Part shown: one piece after another, positions 8,118 through 15,725 of the stretch
Numbering within the stretch: position 1 is the first letter of the stretch
Layout: every line of letters starts with the position of its first letter
From: JAKFDI01 sp044508835
Lineage (GTDB): Bacteria > Pseudomonadota > Gammaproteobacteria > Burkholderiales > Burkholderiaceae_C
Length of the DNA: 22,612 nucleotides
Reading direction: 5' to 3'
Assembly: GCA_044508835.1 (NCBI GenBank)
Contig: JBIQHD010000049.1
Location: 1 to 22,612 of the forward strand
Position numbers and translations under genes: made by a program
Notes under the pieces: model-generated
Told to the model about the DNA's origin: nothing
What the model saw: the letters and a program-made list of their open reading frames with translations, nothing else
The model's database searches: none

Positions 8118-9407
8118 ATGAAGACGATCCCGATCCGCGCCGCGGCGCCGCCGCCGCCCGCGCCCACGCCGCCGGCGGACACCCGCTGGCGCTGGCGCCG
8201 GCTGCTCGACGCGCCGCACCGGCTCGCGTTCTTCGCCGGCGCCCTGGTGCTCGCGGCAGCCAGCCTGTGGTGGCTCGGCGTGATGCTGGCCCGCAGCGCC
8301 GGGCTGGCGCTGCCATGGCAGGTGCCGCCCGGCACGGCCCATGCGCTGCTGATGGGCTACGGCTTCATGCCGCTGTTCTTCGCCGGCTTCCTGTTCACCG
8401 CCGGCCCGAAGTGGCTGATGCAGCCGCCGGTGGCCGCGGCGGCGCTGCGCGCGCCGCTGGTCGCGAGCCTGGCCGGCTGGGCGCTGTTCATCGCCGGCAC
8501 GCATGCGAGCGCCGCACTCGCGGCCCTGGGGCTCGCCGCGGCCGCCGGCGGCTTCGCCGCGCTGGCGCTGCGCTTCGCCCGCCTGGTGCGCACGAGCCGC
8601 GCGCCCGACCGCGTGCATGCCCGCCTGGTGCTCGCCGGCTGCGGCCTCGGCGTGCTGCTGTGGCTCGCGGCGGCCGGCGCGCTCGCCACCGGCCACCACC
8701 CGGTGGTGCGGGCGACGTCTCTCGCGGGCCTGTGGGGCTTCATCGCGCTCGTCTTCGTGACCGTGAGCCACCGCATGGTGCCCTTCTTCAGCGGCTCGCC
8801 CCTGCCCCGGCTCGATGCGTGGCTGCTGTGGCTGCTGGCCGGCGCCGTGCTGGCCGAGGCGCCGCTGGCCGCGGCCGAGGCGCTGTGGTGGCCGCTGCCG
8901 CGCCCGGCGCTCGCGGCCGCCGCGATCGGCGAGGCGGCGATCGGCACGCTGCTGCTCGCGCAGGCCGTCTACTGGCGCCGCGTGCAGAACCTGAAGCCGC
9001 GCCTGCTCACCATGCTGCATCTGGGCTTCGTGTGGCTGGGCATCGCCTTCGCCCTGTATGCCGTCTCGCACGCCTGGATGGCCGTGGCGCCCGGCAGCGC
9101 CGGCCTGGGCCTCGCGCCGATCCACGCCCTGGGCGCCGGCTTCTTCGGCAGCACGCTGCTGGCCACTGTGAGCCGTGTGTCGGCCGGCCACAGCGGCCGG
9201 CCCGTGGCCGCCGACGACCTCGCCTGGCGGATGTTCTGGCTGCTGCAGGCCGCGGCCGTGGTGCGGGTGACGGCGGGCGTGTGGGACGCCGGCGCCCGCG
9301 TGCTGCTCCCCGTGGCCGCCGGCGCATGGGCCCTGGCCATGGCGGCCTGGGCCTGGCGCAACGGCCGCTGGTACGGCACGGCCCGGGCGGACGGACGGGC
9401 GGGCTGA
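8118..9407 (+). CDS. nnrS: NnrS family heme-copper membrane protein
   Basis: Polytopic inner-membrane protein of 429 residues with about twelve hydrophobic segments. NnrS proteins bind heme and copper and are linked to nitric-oxide stress and denitrification. Family landmarks are the His-bearing segments GTAHALLMGYGFMPLFFAGFLFTAGP (residue order seen across 8331-8406) and TVSHRMVPFFSGSPL, with the APIHALGAGFFGST helix later on. Start choice: ATG 8118 is preferred because the FNR box lies 43.5 bp upstream; ATG 8097 and ATG 8052 would place coding sequence over the promoter. No good ribosome-binding site is seen at 8118, so a near-leaderless mRNA is possible. It converges with the next gene. 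Confidence 0.92.
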   Translation: MKTIPIRAAAPPPPAPTPPADTRWRWRRLLDAPHRLAFFAGALVLAAASLWWLGVMLARSAGLALPWQVPPGTAHALLMGYGFMPLFFAGFLFTAGPKWLMQPPVAAAALRAPLVASLAGWALFIAGTHASAALAALGLAAAAGGFAALALRFARLVRTSRAPDRVHARLVLAGCGLGVLLWLAAAGALATGHHPVVRATSLAGLWGFIALVFVTVSHRMVPFFSGSPLPRLDAWLLWLLAGAVLAEAPLAAAEALWWPLPRPALAAAAIGEAAIGTLLLAQAVYWRRVQNLKPRLLTMLHLGFVWLGIAFALYAVSHAWMAVAPGSAGLGLAPIHALGAGFFGSTLLATVSRVSAGHSGRPVAADDLAWRMFWLLQAAAVVRVTAGVWDAGARVLLPVAAGAWALAMAAWAWRNGRWYGTARADGRAG

Positions 9408-9447
9408 GGCGGGCGCCCGTTCCCTCGATTCCGGCTGCCGGCCGGCC

Positions 9448-10422
9448 TCAGGCGAACGCCTGCGTGAGCCGCTGCGACACCAGCGCCCGGGCCTGCGCCA
9501 TCATGCGGTCCATCAGTTCCTGCACCGACGGGATGTCGTCGATGAGCCCCGCCACCATGCCGCAGGACCAGGCGCCGGCGTCGACCTCGCCGTTCACCAT
9601 CACCTTCGGGTAGATGCCGCCGACCTCGTCGACGATGTCCTCGAACGTGATGGCGCTGCCCAGGCGCCGCTCCTTCTCCAGCAGGCGCTCCACGCCCGCG
9701 TTGGCGTAGACGCGCTCGGTGTTGCGCAGGGGCTTCATCACCAGCCGCGTGTCGCGCTCGGTGGCGGCGAGGATGGCCTGCTTCACCTTCTCGTGGACCG
9801 GCGCCTCGCGCGTGGCCATGAAGCGCGTGCCCATGTTGATGCCATCGGCGCCCAGCGCCATCGCGGCGACCAGCGAGCGGCCGTCGGCCATGCCGCCGGA
9901 GGCGATGAAGGGCACGTCCAGCGCCTGGGCGGCCAGCGGCAGCAGGATGAAGTTGGGCACGTCGTCCTCGCCGGGATGGCCGCCGCACTCGAAGCCGTCG
10001 ACGCTGATGACGTCGCACCCGATGGCCTGCGCCTTCAGCGCATGCCGGATCGAGGTGCACTTGTGGATGACCTTGACGCCCGCCTCCTTCAGGAGCGGCA
10101 TCCATTGCTGCGGGTTGTTCCCGGCGGTCTCCACCACCCGGATGCCGCCGTCGACGATCGCCCGGATGTAGCCCGGGTAGTCCGGCGGCGTGCGCGCGGG
10201 CAGGAAGGTCAGGTTGACCCCGAAGGGCTTGGACGTCATCGTGCGGCAGCGCGCGATCTCGTCCGCGAGCGCACCCGGCGACGGCTGGGTAAGCGCCGTG
10301 AGCAGGCCCAGCCCGCCCGCGTTGGAGACCGCCGCCGAGAGCTCGGCGCGCCCGACGTAGTGCATGCCGCCCTGGACGACCGGGTACTGGATGCCGAAGA
10401 GTTCCGTGATTCGCGTGCGCAT
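9448..10422 (-). CDS. Nitronate monooxygenase family NAD(P)H/FMN protein
   Basis: FMN-dependent TIM-barrel enzyme of 324 residues in the NMO/2-nitropropane dioxygenase family. It starts MRTRITELFGIQYPVVQGGM, the classic N-terminus. The active-site histidine region reads VDGFECGGHPGEDD, followed by PFIASGGMADGRSL and GADGINMGTRFMAT for phosphate and FMN binding. The true substrate could be an alkyl nitronate, propionate-3-nitronate or another compound. It is a different subgroup from the NMO-like gene at 6878, which has the GLAGGH form and extra cysteines. It is the last gene of the PadR operon: the start is 11 nt after the NTF2-like stop with a weak GGGAAG ribosome-binding site. Confidence 0.9.
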   Translation of the reverse strand: MRTRITELFGIQYPVVQGGMHYVGRAELSAAVSNAGGLGLLTALTQPSPGALADEIARCRTMTSKPFGVNLTFLPARTPPDYPGYIRAIVDGGIRVVETAGNNPQQWMPLLKEAGVKVIHKCTSIRHALKAQAIGCDVISVDGFECGGHPGEDDVPNFILLPLAAQALDVPFIASGGMADGRSLVAAMALGADGINMGTRFMATREAPVHEKVKQAILAATERDTRLVMKPLRNTERVYANAGVERLLEKERRLGSAITFEDIVDEVGGIYPKVMVNGEVDAGAWSCGMVAGLIDDIPSVQELMDRMMAQARALVSQRLTQAFA

Positions 10423-10433
10423 GAAGCTTCCCG

Positions 10434-10865
10434 TCAGCCCTGTTGCTCGCCGCTCAGCACCGCCTTGTGCGCCGCCAGCTTCTCGCCCATCTGCTGGGCC
10501 AATGCGTTGAGGCCGGACATCGGGCGCACCATCACCTCGAACTCCTCGATCTTTCCGTCGGCATCGAACTTGAGCATGTCGATGCCCTTGAGCTGCTTGC
10601 CGCCGATGTGCGCGCTGAACTCGAGCACGACGCCCAGGCCGTCGTCGGTGAAGAAGGTGCGGTGGTACTCGAAGTCCTGGAACACGGTGTTCACCGTCTT
10701 GAGCACCAGCTTGATCGCCGCCCGGCCCGGATAGGGCGTGAACGCCACGGGCGAGCGGAACACGATCTTGTCGGACAGGATCGGGTCGAGCTCCTCCATC
10801 GCGTTGCGCTCGAGGATGTGGTGCCAGATGGCGAGGGTCTTCTCTAGGTTGTGCCGGGCGGACAT
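10434..10865 (-). CDS. NTF2-like / SnoaL-like domain protein
   Basis: Protein of 143 residues with the cone-like NTF2/SnoaL fold pattern: two N-terminal helices (LEKTLAIWHHILERNAMEEL), the short strand IVFRSPVAFTPYPGRAAI, then curved strands ending LKGIDMLKFDADGKIEEFEV. This fold serves small-molecule isomerases, hydrolases and ligand-binding proteins, so the activity cannot be named. AAGGAG lies just upstream of the ATG. It is the middle gene of the operon, 24 nt after the PadR stop and 11 nt before the flavoenzyme start. The pairing suggests that it binds or converts the substrate or product of the flavoenzyme, which is inference. Confidence 0.82.
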   Translation of the reverse strand: MSARHNLEKTLAIWHHILERNAMEELDPILSDKIVFRSPVAFTPYPGRAAIKLVLKTVNTVFQDFEYHRTFFTDDGLGVVLEFSAHIGGKQLKGIDMLKFDADGKIEEFEVMVRPMSGLNALAQQMGEKLAAHKAVLSGEQQG

Positions 10866-10889
10866 GGGGTTTCTCCTTCGCTTGATGAC

Positions 10890-11429
10890 TTACTCGTCTG
10901 CCTTGGGAATCGATGCCGACAGCCGCAGGAAGCTGTCGCACCACTCGACATAGGTGCGCTCGCGCCGGATGCCGGCGTCCAGCACCATCTTCTTGATGAA
11001 CTGCTCGCGGGTCGTGACGCGCGCGAAGCTCTTGCGGTCGAGCTGCTCGTACGTCTGCAGCTTCTCGAGGTGGCCCTGCCGCTTCTCGCGGATGAATGTC
11101 TCGGCGTCGAGGTGCGGGAAGCTCGCCAGGGCGCGCAGCTTCACCATGGCGGGGTCGCGCGTGGGCGACTCGTGGCTGTCCGCCAGGATCCAGTCGACCA
11201 GCGCCTGCTCGCCCTTGGGCTGGATGAAGTAGCAGTTGCTGCCGGGCTTGGCCTCGGAAGGCTCGGCAAGCACCAGGCCCTGCGCCTCCAGCTGCTTGAG
11301 GTCGCGGTAGATCTGCTGGTGGGTGCAGTTCCAGAAGTGCCCGATCGACCGGTCGAAGCGGCGCACCAGGTCGGCGCCGGTGCTGGGCGCTTCCACGAGC
11401 GACGTCAGGATGGCAAAGGTCAGCGACAT
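10890..11429 (-). CDS. PadR family transcriptional regulator
   Basis: Protein of 179 residues with a PadR winged helix at residues 1-80 or so (MSLTFAILTSLVEAPSTGADL, then the recognition region HQQIYRDLKQLEAQGLV) and a C-terminal helical dimerisation domain as in the VirR-like PadR class. PadR proteins are usually repressors released by phenolic or other aromatic ligands. The ATG at 11429 is chosen because it begins the PadR-typical MSLTFAIL; the longer frame from 11516 would run through the operator palindromes. It heads an operon with the NTF2-like and flavoenzyme genes. Three palindromes upstream imply autoregulation. Confidence 0.9.
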   Translation of the reverse strand: MSLTFAILTSLVEAPSTGADLVRRFDRSIGHFWNCTHQQIYRDLKQLEAQGLVLAEPSEAKPGSNCYFIQPKGEQALVDWILADSHESPTRDPAMVKLRALASFPHLDAETFIREKRQGHLEKLQTYEQLDRKSFARVTTREQFIKKMVLDAGIRRERTYVEWCDSFLRLSASIPKADE

Positions 11430-11457
11430 CTGAGGGCGGGGATCTCGGCGGGTGAAC

Positions 11458-11514
11458 GCAACTTGTTGCTGCAACTCGTTGCATCGGATTCTGGGATTTG
11501 CCGCAACAAGTTGC
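11458..11514. promoter_or_regulatory. Three palindromic operators GCAAC-N2-GTTGC upstream of padR
   Basis: Three 12-bp copies lie 29-85 bp before the padR start: GCAACTTGTTGC (11458-11469), GCAACTCGTTGC (11471-11482) and GCAACAAGTTGC (11503-11514). Each is a GCAAC/GTTGC dyad with a 2-bp centre; copies 1 and 3 are exact reverse complements of each other. Start-to-start spacings are 13 and 32 bp. On the minus strand a weak -10 (CAGAAT, 11493-11488) falls between copies 2 and 3, so occupancy would block transcription of the padR operon. The site could also influence dodecin on the plus strand. Confidence 0.75.
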
Positions 11515-11639
11515 ATGCGTGTTTACCCGGGGTGCGGCGAATGCCGGCATCACCGCCCTCCCGCCGCCGCGGGCATCGCCCAGGCCTATGCTGGCCGCTC
11601 CTGCGTTCGCCCCCGCGTCCTGCCGCCAAGGAGACCCGC

Positions 11640-11846
11640 ATGACCCGCCATGTCTACAAGCACATCGAGCTCACCGGCTCGTCGCCCGACAGCATCGAGG
11701 ACGCGGTGCAGTCCGCCATCGCCAAGGCCAGCGAGACGGTGCACAACATCCAGTGGTTCAAGATCGTCGAGACGCGCGGCCACGTGGTGGACGGCCAGGT
11801 GGCGCACTGGCAGGTGACGCTGCAGCTCGGCTTCACGCTCGACTGA
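11640..11846 (+). CDS. Dodecin (flavin-storage protein)
   Basis: Small dodecameric flavin-binding and buffering protein of 68 residues. It matches the family along its whole length: HVYKHIELTGSSPDSIEDAV, the helix AIAKASETVHN, the flavin-stacking Trp in NIQWFKIVETRGHV, and the final strand HWQVTLQLGFTLD. AAGGAG at 11628-11633 supports the ATG. It lies divergent from the padR operon, which encodes a flavoenzyme. A flavin-supply link is possible but not shown. Confidence 0.95.
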   Translation: MTRHVYKHIELTGSSPDSIEDAVQSAIAKASETVHNIQWFKIVETRGHVVDGQVAHWQVTLQLGFTLD

Positions 11847-11877
11847 CCGCGCCCGCGCGCGGCGGGAGGCGCGGCGC

Positions 11878-11896
11878 GTCAGCTCAACGAGCTGAC
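11878..11896. repeat. Perfect hairpin between dodecin and the DUF2970 gene
   Basis: GTCAGCTC (11878-11885), AAC, GAGCTGAC (11889-11896): an 8-bp perfect stem with a 3-nt loop. It overlaps the stop of the minus-strand DUF2970 gene and lies 31 nt after the dodecin stop. It may act as a shared 3' end for the convergent pair, but there is no T-run on either side. Confidence 0.4.
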
Positions 11897-12070
11897 GGCC
11901 AGGATCGCCAGCCCCACGAGCACGGCGATGAAGATCGCCGCGAGCAGCAGCCCCACGGCGATGAGGCCGAGCGGGTTGCCGCTGCCCACCACCTTCGCCA
12001 TGTCCTGGCGGCGGCCGAGGCCGGTGAAACCCCACAGCACGGCCTGCACGTAACGAAGGAAATTCATCAT
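11879..12070 (-). CDS. DUF2970 family small membrane protein
   Basis: Protein of about 63 residues. The N-terminal amphipathic stretch RYVQAVLWGFTGLGRRQDMAK matches the DUF2970 pattern (x-Q-x-V-x-W-x-F-x-G), followed by one hydrophobic transmembrane helix (PLGLIAVGLLLAAIFIAVLV). Such proteins are common in beta- and gammaproteobacteria and have no assigned role. Three candidate ATGs lie at 12076, 12070 and 12067; the GGAAG at about 8 nt spacing favours 12070. Confidence 0.8.
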   Translation of the reverse strand: MMNFLRYVQAVLWGFTGLGRRQDMAKVVGSGNPLGLIAVGLLLAAIFIAVLVGLAILAVSSLS

Positions 12071-12168
12071 GGTCATCGCTTCCGGGAAACGGCGCGCCGG
12101 CCCGTCGCGGCCGGCATCGGACGCACCTTAACAGCCCTAGGATGGGCCCTCCGGCCCACGGGAGACCC

Positions 12169-12660
12169 ATGCCGAACGACGCCCCCACCCCGCCGCTCAC
12201 CGGCGGCTGCACCTGCGCGCAGGTGCGCTACCGGCTCGAGAGCACGCCGCTGTTCGTCCACTGCTGCCACTGCCGCTGGTGCCAGCGCGAGACGGGCGCG
12301 TCGTTCGCGCTCAACGCCATGATCGAGGCCGACCGCGTCACGTTGCTCGGCGCCGCGCCCGAGCTGCTGCACACGCCGTCGCTGAGCGGCCGCGGCCAGC
12401 AGATCGCACGCTGCCCGAGCTGCCGCGTCGCGGTGTGGAGCCACTACGCCGGGTCCGGCCCGTCGGTGAGCTTCGTGCGCGTGGGCACGCTCGACGAGCC
12501 CGACCGGCTGCCGCCGGACATCCACATCTTCACCGCGTCCAAGCAGCCCTGGGTGCTGCTGCCGCCCGGCGCCGTGGCCGTGCCCGAGTTCTACGACGCC
12601 CGCGAGCACTGGCCCGCGCAGAGCCTCGCCCGCTGGGCGGCGCTGCGCCGTTCCAGCTAG
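12169..12660 (+). CDS. GFA family (glutathione-dependent formaldehyde-activating-like) zinc protein
   Basis: Protein of 163 residues with the Mss4-like GFA fold. Zinc ligands are visible as C14 and C16 (GGCTC), C32/C33/C35/C38 (CCHCRWC) and the CPSC pair in the middle of the protein, with the typical RETGASFA and VWSHYAGS segments. Most GFA members have no proven substrate, so formaldehyde-glutathione chemistry should not be assumed. GGGAG at 12160-12164 sets the ATG at 12169 rather than 12142. It is probably co-transcribed with the next gene (21-nt gap). Confidence 0.9.
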   Translation: MPNDAPTPPLTGGCTCAQVRYRLESTPLFVHCCHCRWCQRETGASFALNAMIEADRVTLLGAAPELLHTPSLSGRGQQIARCPSCRVAVWSHYAGSGPSVSFVRVGTLDEPDRLPPDIHIFTASKQPWVLLPPGAVAVPEFYDAREHWPAQSLARWAALRRSS

Positions 12661-12681
12661 AGACCCACGCAGGAGCACGAC

Positions 12682-13164
12682 ATGCCCCGATCGACCCCCA
12701 CGCCCGAGGCGGAGCCCGCCGGCCTCACCATCCTCGGCGCGCTCGCGCAGCTCAAGCAGGAGATCCAGCAGCTGCAGGACGAGGCCATCGGCAGGCGCGA
12801 GCTGCCGATGTTCCTCATCGAAGGCGGCGAGCTCGAACTCAAGCTCGTCGCGCGGCGCGAGCGCAAGGCCGACGGCAAGCTGGGCGCGAAGTTCCGGCTC
12901 TTCGTGGCCGACGCCGAGACGGCGCTCGCCGCCTCGCAGGCCAACACGCAGGAGACCGTGCAGACGCTCAAGCTGCGTTTCGGCGCGCTGCGCCGCCCGG
13001 ACGGCGCCGCCGCGGCCCCGCCGCCAAGCGACGCGGCGCGCGGCCTGCACCTGCAGCCGGGGCCGACGCAGGCCGGGCTGCCCACCGTCGAAGCGGGCCA
13101 GACGCCGAGCGGGATCGCGATAGACCCGTCCTCGGGCGGCGGCTCGAGCAACTTCGGCTGGTAG
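12682..13164 (+). CDS. Trypco2-like domain protein (trypsin-co-occurring domain 2)
   Basis: Protein of 160 residues. A short N-terminal coiled-coil-like helix (LAQLKQEIQQLQDEAIG) leads into a beta-rich domain, ELPMFLIEGGELELKLVARR through GAKFRLFVADAE, resembling the trypco2 domain described in bacterial effector-associated and protease-linked contexts. Residues from about 105 on are Pro/Ala/Gly-rich and end in SSGGGSSNFGW, presumably disordered. No trypsin-like protease or conflict-system gene is adjacent here. AGGAG at 12671-12675 sets the start. The family assignment rests on residue pattern alone. Confidence 0.65.
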   Translation: MPRSTPTPEAEPAGLTILGALAQLKQEIQQLQDEAIGRRELPMFLIEGGELELKLVARRERKADGKLGAKFRLFVADAETALAASQANTQETVQTLKLRFGALRRPDGAAAAPPPSDAARGLHLQPGPTQAGLPTVEAGQTPSGIAIDPSSGGGSSNFGW

Positions 13165-13188
13165 CCCGGCCGACCGTGGCGCCGAGCG

Positions 13189-13202
13189 TTGACCCATCGC
13201 AA
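13189..13202 (+). promoter_or_regulatory. FNR/Dnr-type box upstream of ubiUVT
   Basis: TTGACCCATCGCAA matches 7 of 10 positions of TTGAT-N4-ATCAA. Its centre is 13195.5, which is 42.5 bp before the ubiU ATG. A -10-like CAGAAT (13224-13229) gives a start site near 13236. In E. coli the homologous ubiUV genes are induced under anaerobiosis by Fnr, which supports the call. Confidence 0.58.
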
Positions 13203-13237
13203 CGCGCCGCCCGCTGCGGTGAACAGAATGCCGGCGG

Positions 13238-14266
13238 ATGCATGACGCCACCGCCGCCACCGGCCCCGCGCCGGAACTGGTCTGTCCCGCGGGCTCGCTG
13301 CGTGCGCTGAAGCTCGCCATCGACGCGGGCGCCGACGCGGTCTACCTCGGCCTGCGCAACGCCACGAACGCACGCAACTTCGCCGGCCTGAACTTCGACG
13401 ACGCCCAGGTGCGCGAAGGCGTGGCCTACGCCCATGGCCGGGGCCGCCAGGTATTGATGGCGCTCAACACCTACGCCCGCGCCGACGACCCGGGGCCGTG
13501 GCTGCAGGCCGTGGACGCCGCGGCGGACTTCGGCGCCGACGCGCTCATCTGCGCCGACACGGCCGTGATGGCGTATGCGCGCACCCATCACCCCGGCCTG
13601 CGGCTGCACCTGTCGGTGCAGGCGTCGGCCACCACGCACGAGGCCATCGCCTTCTACCGGCGCGAGTACGGCGTGCAGCGCGCGGTGCTGCCGCGCGTGC
13701 TCACGCTCTCCCAGGTGCGCCACGTGCTGAACAACACCGACGCGCAGATCGAGGTCTTCGGCTTCGGCAGCCTGTGCGTGATGGTCGAGGGGCGCTGCGC
13801 GCTGTCGTCCTACGCCACCGGCCAGTCGCCCAACAACGCCGGCGTGTGCTCGCCGCCCTCGGCCGTGCGCTGGAGCGAGAGCGCCGAGGGCGTGGACGCG
13901 CGGCTGAACGGCCTGCTCATCGACCGCTACGGCCGCGACGAGCCGCGCGGCTACCCGACGCTGTGCAAGGGCCGCTTCGAGGTCAACGGCACGCGCGACT
14001 ACGCGCTGGAAGAGCCGACCAGCCTGAACACGCTGGCGATCCTGCCCGACCTGATCGCCGCCGGCGTGCGGGCCATCAAGATCGAAGGCCGCCAGCGCAG
14101 CCCCGCCTACGTGGAGCAGGTGACGCGCGTGTGGCGCGCCGCCATCGATGCCGCCGCCGCGGCGCCCGGCCGCTACCGCGTGCAGCCGGAATGGACGGCC
14201 ACGCTGGGCCACCTGGCCGAGGGGCAGCAGCACACCCTCGGCGCGTACGACCGCCCCTGGCGCTGA
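13238..14266 (+). CDS. ubiU: Oxygen-independent ubiquinone hydroxylation protein UbiU (U32 peptidase-like)
   Basis: Partner of UbiV in O2-independent hydroxylation during ubiquinone synthesis. It has 342 residues with the U32 fold. The four cysteines that bind the [4Fe-4S] cluster in E. coli UbiU (C169, C176, C193, C232) are present with exactly the same spacing at C180, C187, C204 and C243 (GSLCVMVEGRC, GVCSPP, YPTLCKGRF). Other landmarks are ELVCPAGSLRALKLAIDAGAD and RAIKIEGRQRSP. The start ATG lies about 2 nt from the predicted transcription start; no ribosome-binding site is seen. ubiV follows 4 nt after the stop. Confidence 0.95.
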   Translation: MHDATAATGPAPELVCPAGSLRALKLAIDAGADAVYLGLRNATNARNFAGLNFDDAQVREGVAYAHGRGRQVLMALNTYARADDPGPWLQAVDAAADFGADALICADTAVMAYARTHHPGLRLHLSVQASATTHEAIAFYRREYGVQRAVLPRVLTLSQVRHVLNNTDAQIEVFGFGSLCVMVEGRCALSSYATGQSPNNAGVCSPPSAVRWSESAEGVDARLNGLLIDRYGRDEPRGYPTLCKGRFEVNGTRDYALEEPTSLNTLAILPDLIAAGVRAIKIEGRQRSPAYVEQVTRVWRAAIDAAAAAPGRYRVQPEWTATLGHLAEGQQHTLGAYDRPWR

Positions 14267-14270
14267 CCGC

Positions 14271-15182
14271 ATGAACGACGACACGCGAATGGCCCTGACC
14301 GTCGGGCCGCTGCTCTACTACTGGCCGCGCGACACGCTGATGAACTTCTATGCCGAAGTCGCCGAGTCGCCGGCCGACGCGGTGGTGCTCGGCGAGGTGA
14401 CCTGCTCGCGCCGCCACGAGATGAAGCCGGCCGACTGGCTCGCGCTCGCGCACGACCTCGCCGCGGCCGGCAAGCAGGTGGTGCTCGGCACGCAGATCCT
14501 CGTCGAGTCGGAGTCCGACCTGCGCACGCTGCGCCGCATCGCCGAGCAGCGCCAGTTCCTGGTCGAGGCCGGCGACGCCTCGGCCCTCAACGTGCTCACG
14601 CAGACCGGCGCCCCCTTCGTGATCGGGCCGCACCTCAACATCTACAGCCGCCCGGCGCTCGACGAGCACGTGCGCCTGGGCGGCATGCGCTGGGTCGCGC
14701 CGGTGGAGCTGTCGTTCGAGACCATCGGCCGGATCAACACGCCGTCGCCCGCCGTGGAGACCGAGGTCTTCGCCTGGGGCCGCGTGCCCCTCGCCTTCTC
14801 GGCACGCTGCTTCACGGCGCGCCACCACCGCCTGAGCAAGGACCAGTGCGAGTTCCGCTGCCGCGACGATGCCGACGGCCTGCTGCTGTCCACCAGCGAC
14901 GGCGAGCCCTTCCTCGTGCTCAACGGCGTGCAGACGCAGTCGGCCGCGGCGCAATGCCTGATCGGCGAGCGGGCCGCGCTGCGCGCGGCGGGCGTCACGC
15001 GGCTGCGCCTGTCGCCGCAATCGCGGCGCTTCATCGACGTGATCAAGACCTTCGACCAGGTGATGAACCACGGCGCGAACGTCGACGCCGCGCTGATCGC
15101 CCTGGACGCACTGAGCCCGGCGGGCGGGCTCGTCAACGGCTTCGCCCACGACCGCGCGGGCCTCGACTGGACACCGGCATGA
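14271..15182 (+). CDS. ubiV: Oxygen-independent ubiquinone hydroxylation protein UbiV
   Basis: U32-family Fe-S protein that forms a heterodimer with UbiU for anaerobic ubiquinone hydroxylation, 303 residues. Cluster cysteines are C45 (GEVTCSRRHE, equivalent to E. coli C39) and C180, C193, C197, with the last three at the same numbers and spacing as in E. coli. The N-terminal LTVGPLLYYWPRDTLMNFYA and GPHLNIYSRPAL are typical. The gap from ubiU is 4 nt and the stop overlaps the ubiT start (ATGA), so the three are one operon. Confidence 0.95.
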   Translation: MNDDTRMALTVGPLLYYWPRDTLMNFYAEVAESPADAVVLGEVTCSRRHEMKPADWLALAHDLAAAGKQVVLGTQILVESESDLRTLRRIAEQRQFLVEAGDASALNVLTQTGAPFVIGPHLNIYSRPALDEHVRLGGMRWVAPVELSFETIGRINTPSPAVETEVFAWGRVPLAFSARCFTARHHRLSKDQCEFRCRDDADGLLLSTSDGEPFLVLNGVQTQSAAAQCLIGERAALRAAGVTRLRLSPQSRRFIDVIKTFDQVMNHGANVDAALIALDALSPAGGLVNGFAHDRAGLDWTPA

Positions 15183-15619
15183 CGCACGCATCCGCCACCC
15201 GCTTTCCCGACCCCCAGGCCGTGGCCGCGCGCCTGGCGCCGCTGCTCAGGCGCCTGCCGATGCAGCCACCGGCGCTCGCGCTCGCGCTGGCGATGAACCG
15301 CCTGCTGCTGCCGCGCCTGCCCGACGACGCGCGCGAGGCGCTGTCGAACCGGCCGGTGCGCATCGGCGTGACCGACCTCGGGCTGGAGCTGCCGCTGCAG
15401 CTCGGCCCGCGCGGCTTCGCGGTCGCCCCGTCCGGGGCCGCGCCGGTGCTGCGCATCGCCGCCGCCAGCACCGCCTACTGGCGCCTGCTGCGCGGGCAGG
15501 ACGACGCCGACCGGCTGTTCTTCGAACGCGCGCTGGTGATGGAAGGCGACACCGAGATGGGGCTGGTGCTGAAGAACACGCTCGATGCGATCGGGCCGCT
15601 GTGGGGCGCGGCGAGATAG
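15179..15619 (+). CDS. ubiT: UbiT, SCP2-domain lipid-binding accessory factor for anaerobic ubiquinone synthesis
   Basis: Protein of 146 residues. It has an N-terminal hydrophobic/basic region (LLRRLPMQPPALALALAMNRL) followed by an SCP2 sterol-carrier-like domain (VRIGVTDLGLELPLQLGPRG and RLFFERALVMEGDTEMGLVLKNTLDAI). UbiT binds the polyprenylated intermediates and is needed for the O2-independent pathway with UbiU and UbiV. ATG overlaps the ubiV stop (15179-15182). The last residues (GPLWGAAR) run up to a block of intergenic hairpin repeats. Confidence 0.93.
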   Translation: MTHASATRFPDPQAVAARLAPLLRRLPMQPPALALALAMNRLLLPRLPDDAREALSNRPVRIGVTDLGLELPLQLGPRGFAVAPSGAAPVLRIAAASTAYWRLLRGQDDADRLFFERALVMEGDTEMGLVLKNTLDAIGPLWGAAR

Positions 15620-15629
15620 CCGCACCCTT

Positions 15630-15725
15630 CCCCGTTCGGGCCGAGGGATCGAAGCCCGAACCGTCCGCTCATCCTGAGGTATCGAAGGATCACCCTGAGC
15701 TCGTCGAAGGGTCGGGCGAACGGGG
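15630..15725. repeat. REP-like cluster of nested hairpin repeats
   Basis: An outer 9-bp inverted repeat, CCCCGTTCG (15630-15638) with CGAACGGGG (15717-15725), encloses three smaller hairpins: GTTCGGGC/GCCCGAAC (15634-15641 / 15654-15661), ATCCT/AGGAT (15671-15690) and ACCCT/AGGGT (15692-15712). The last two contain the CTGAG...TCGAAGG core seen in widespread intergenic repeats of high-GC proteobacteria. The block separates ubiT from the convergent DGC gene and runs into that gene's 3' end. It may serve as a transcription end for both. Confidence 0.7.

Noticed and set aside
9408..9447. Bidirectional terminator between nnrS and the convergent flavoenzyme gene
   Set aside because: GC-rich dyads are present (GGGCGCCC, GCCGGCCGGC) but loops are too small or there is no T-run; such dyads are common by chance at this GC content.
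11430..11516. Longer padR reading frame starting at 11516
   Set aside because: It would translate through the three operator palindromes; PadR homologues begin at the MSLTFAIL segment.
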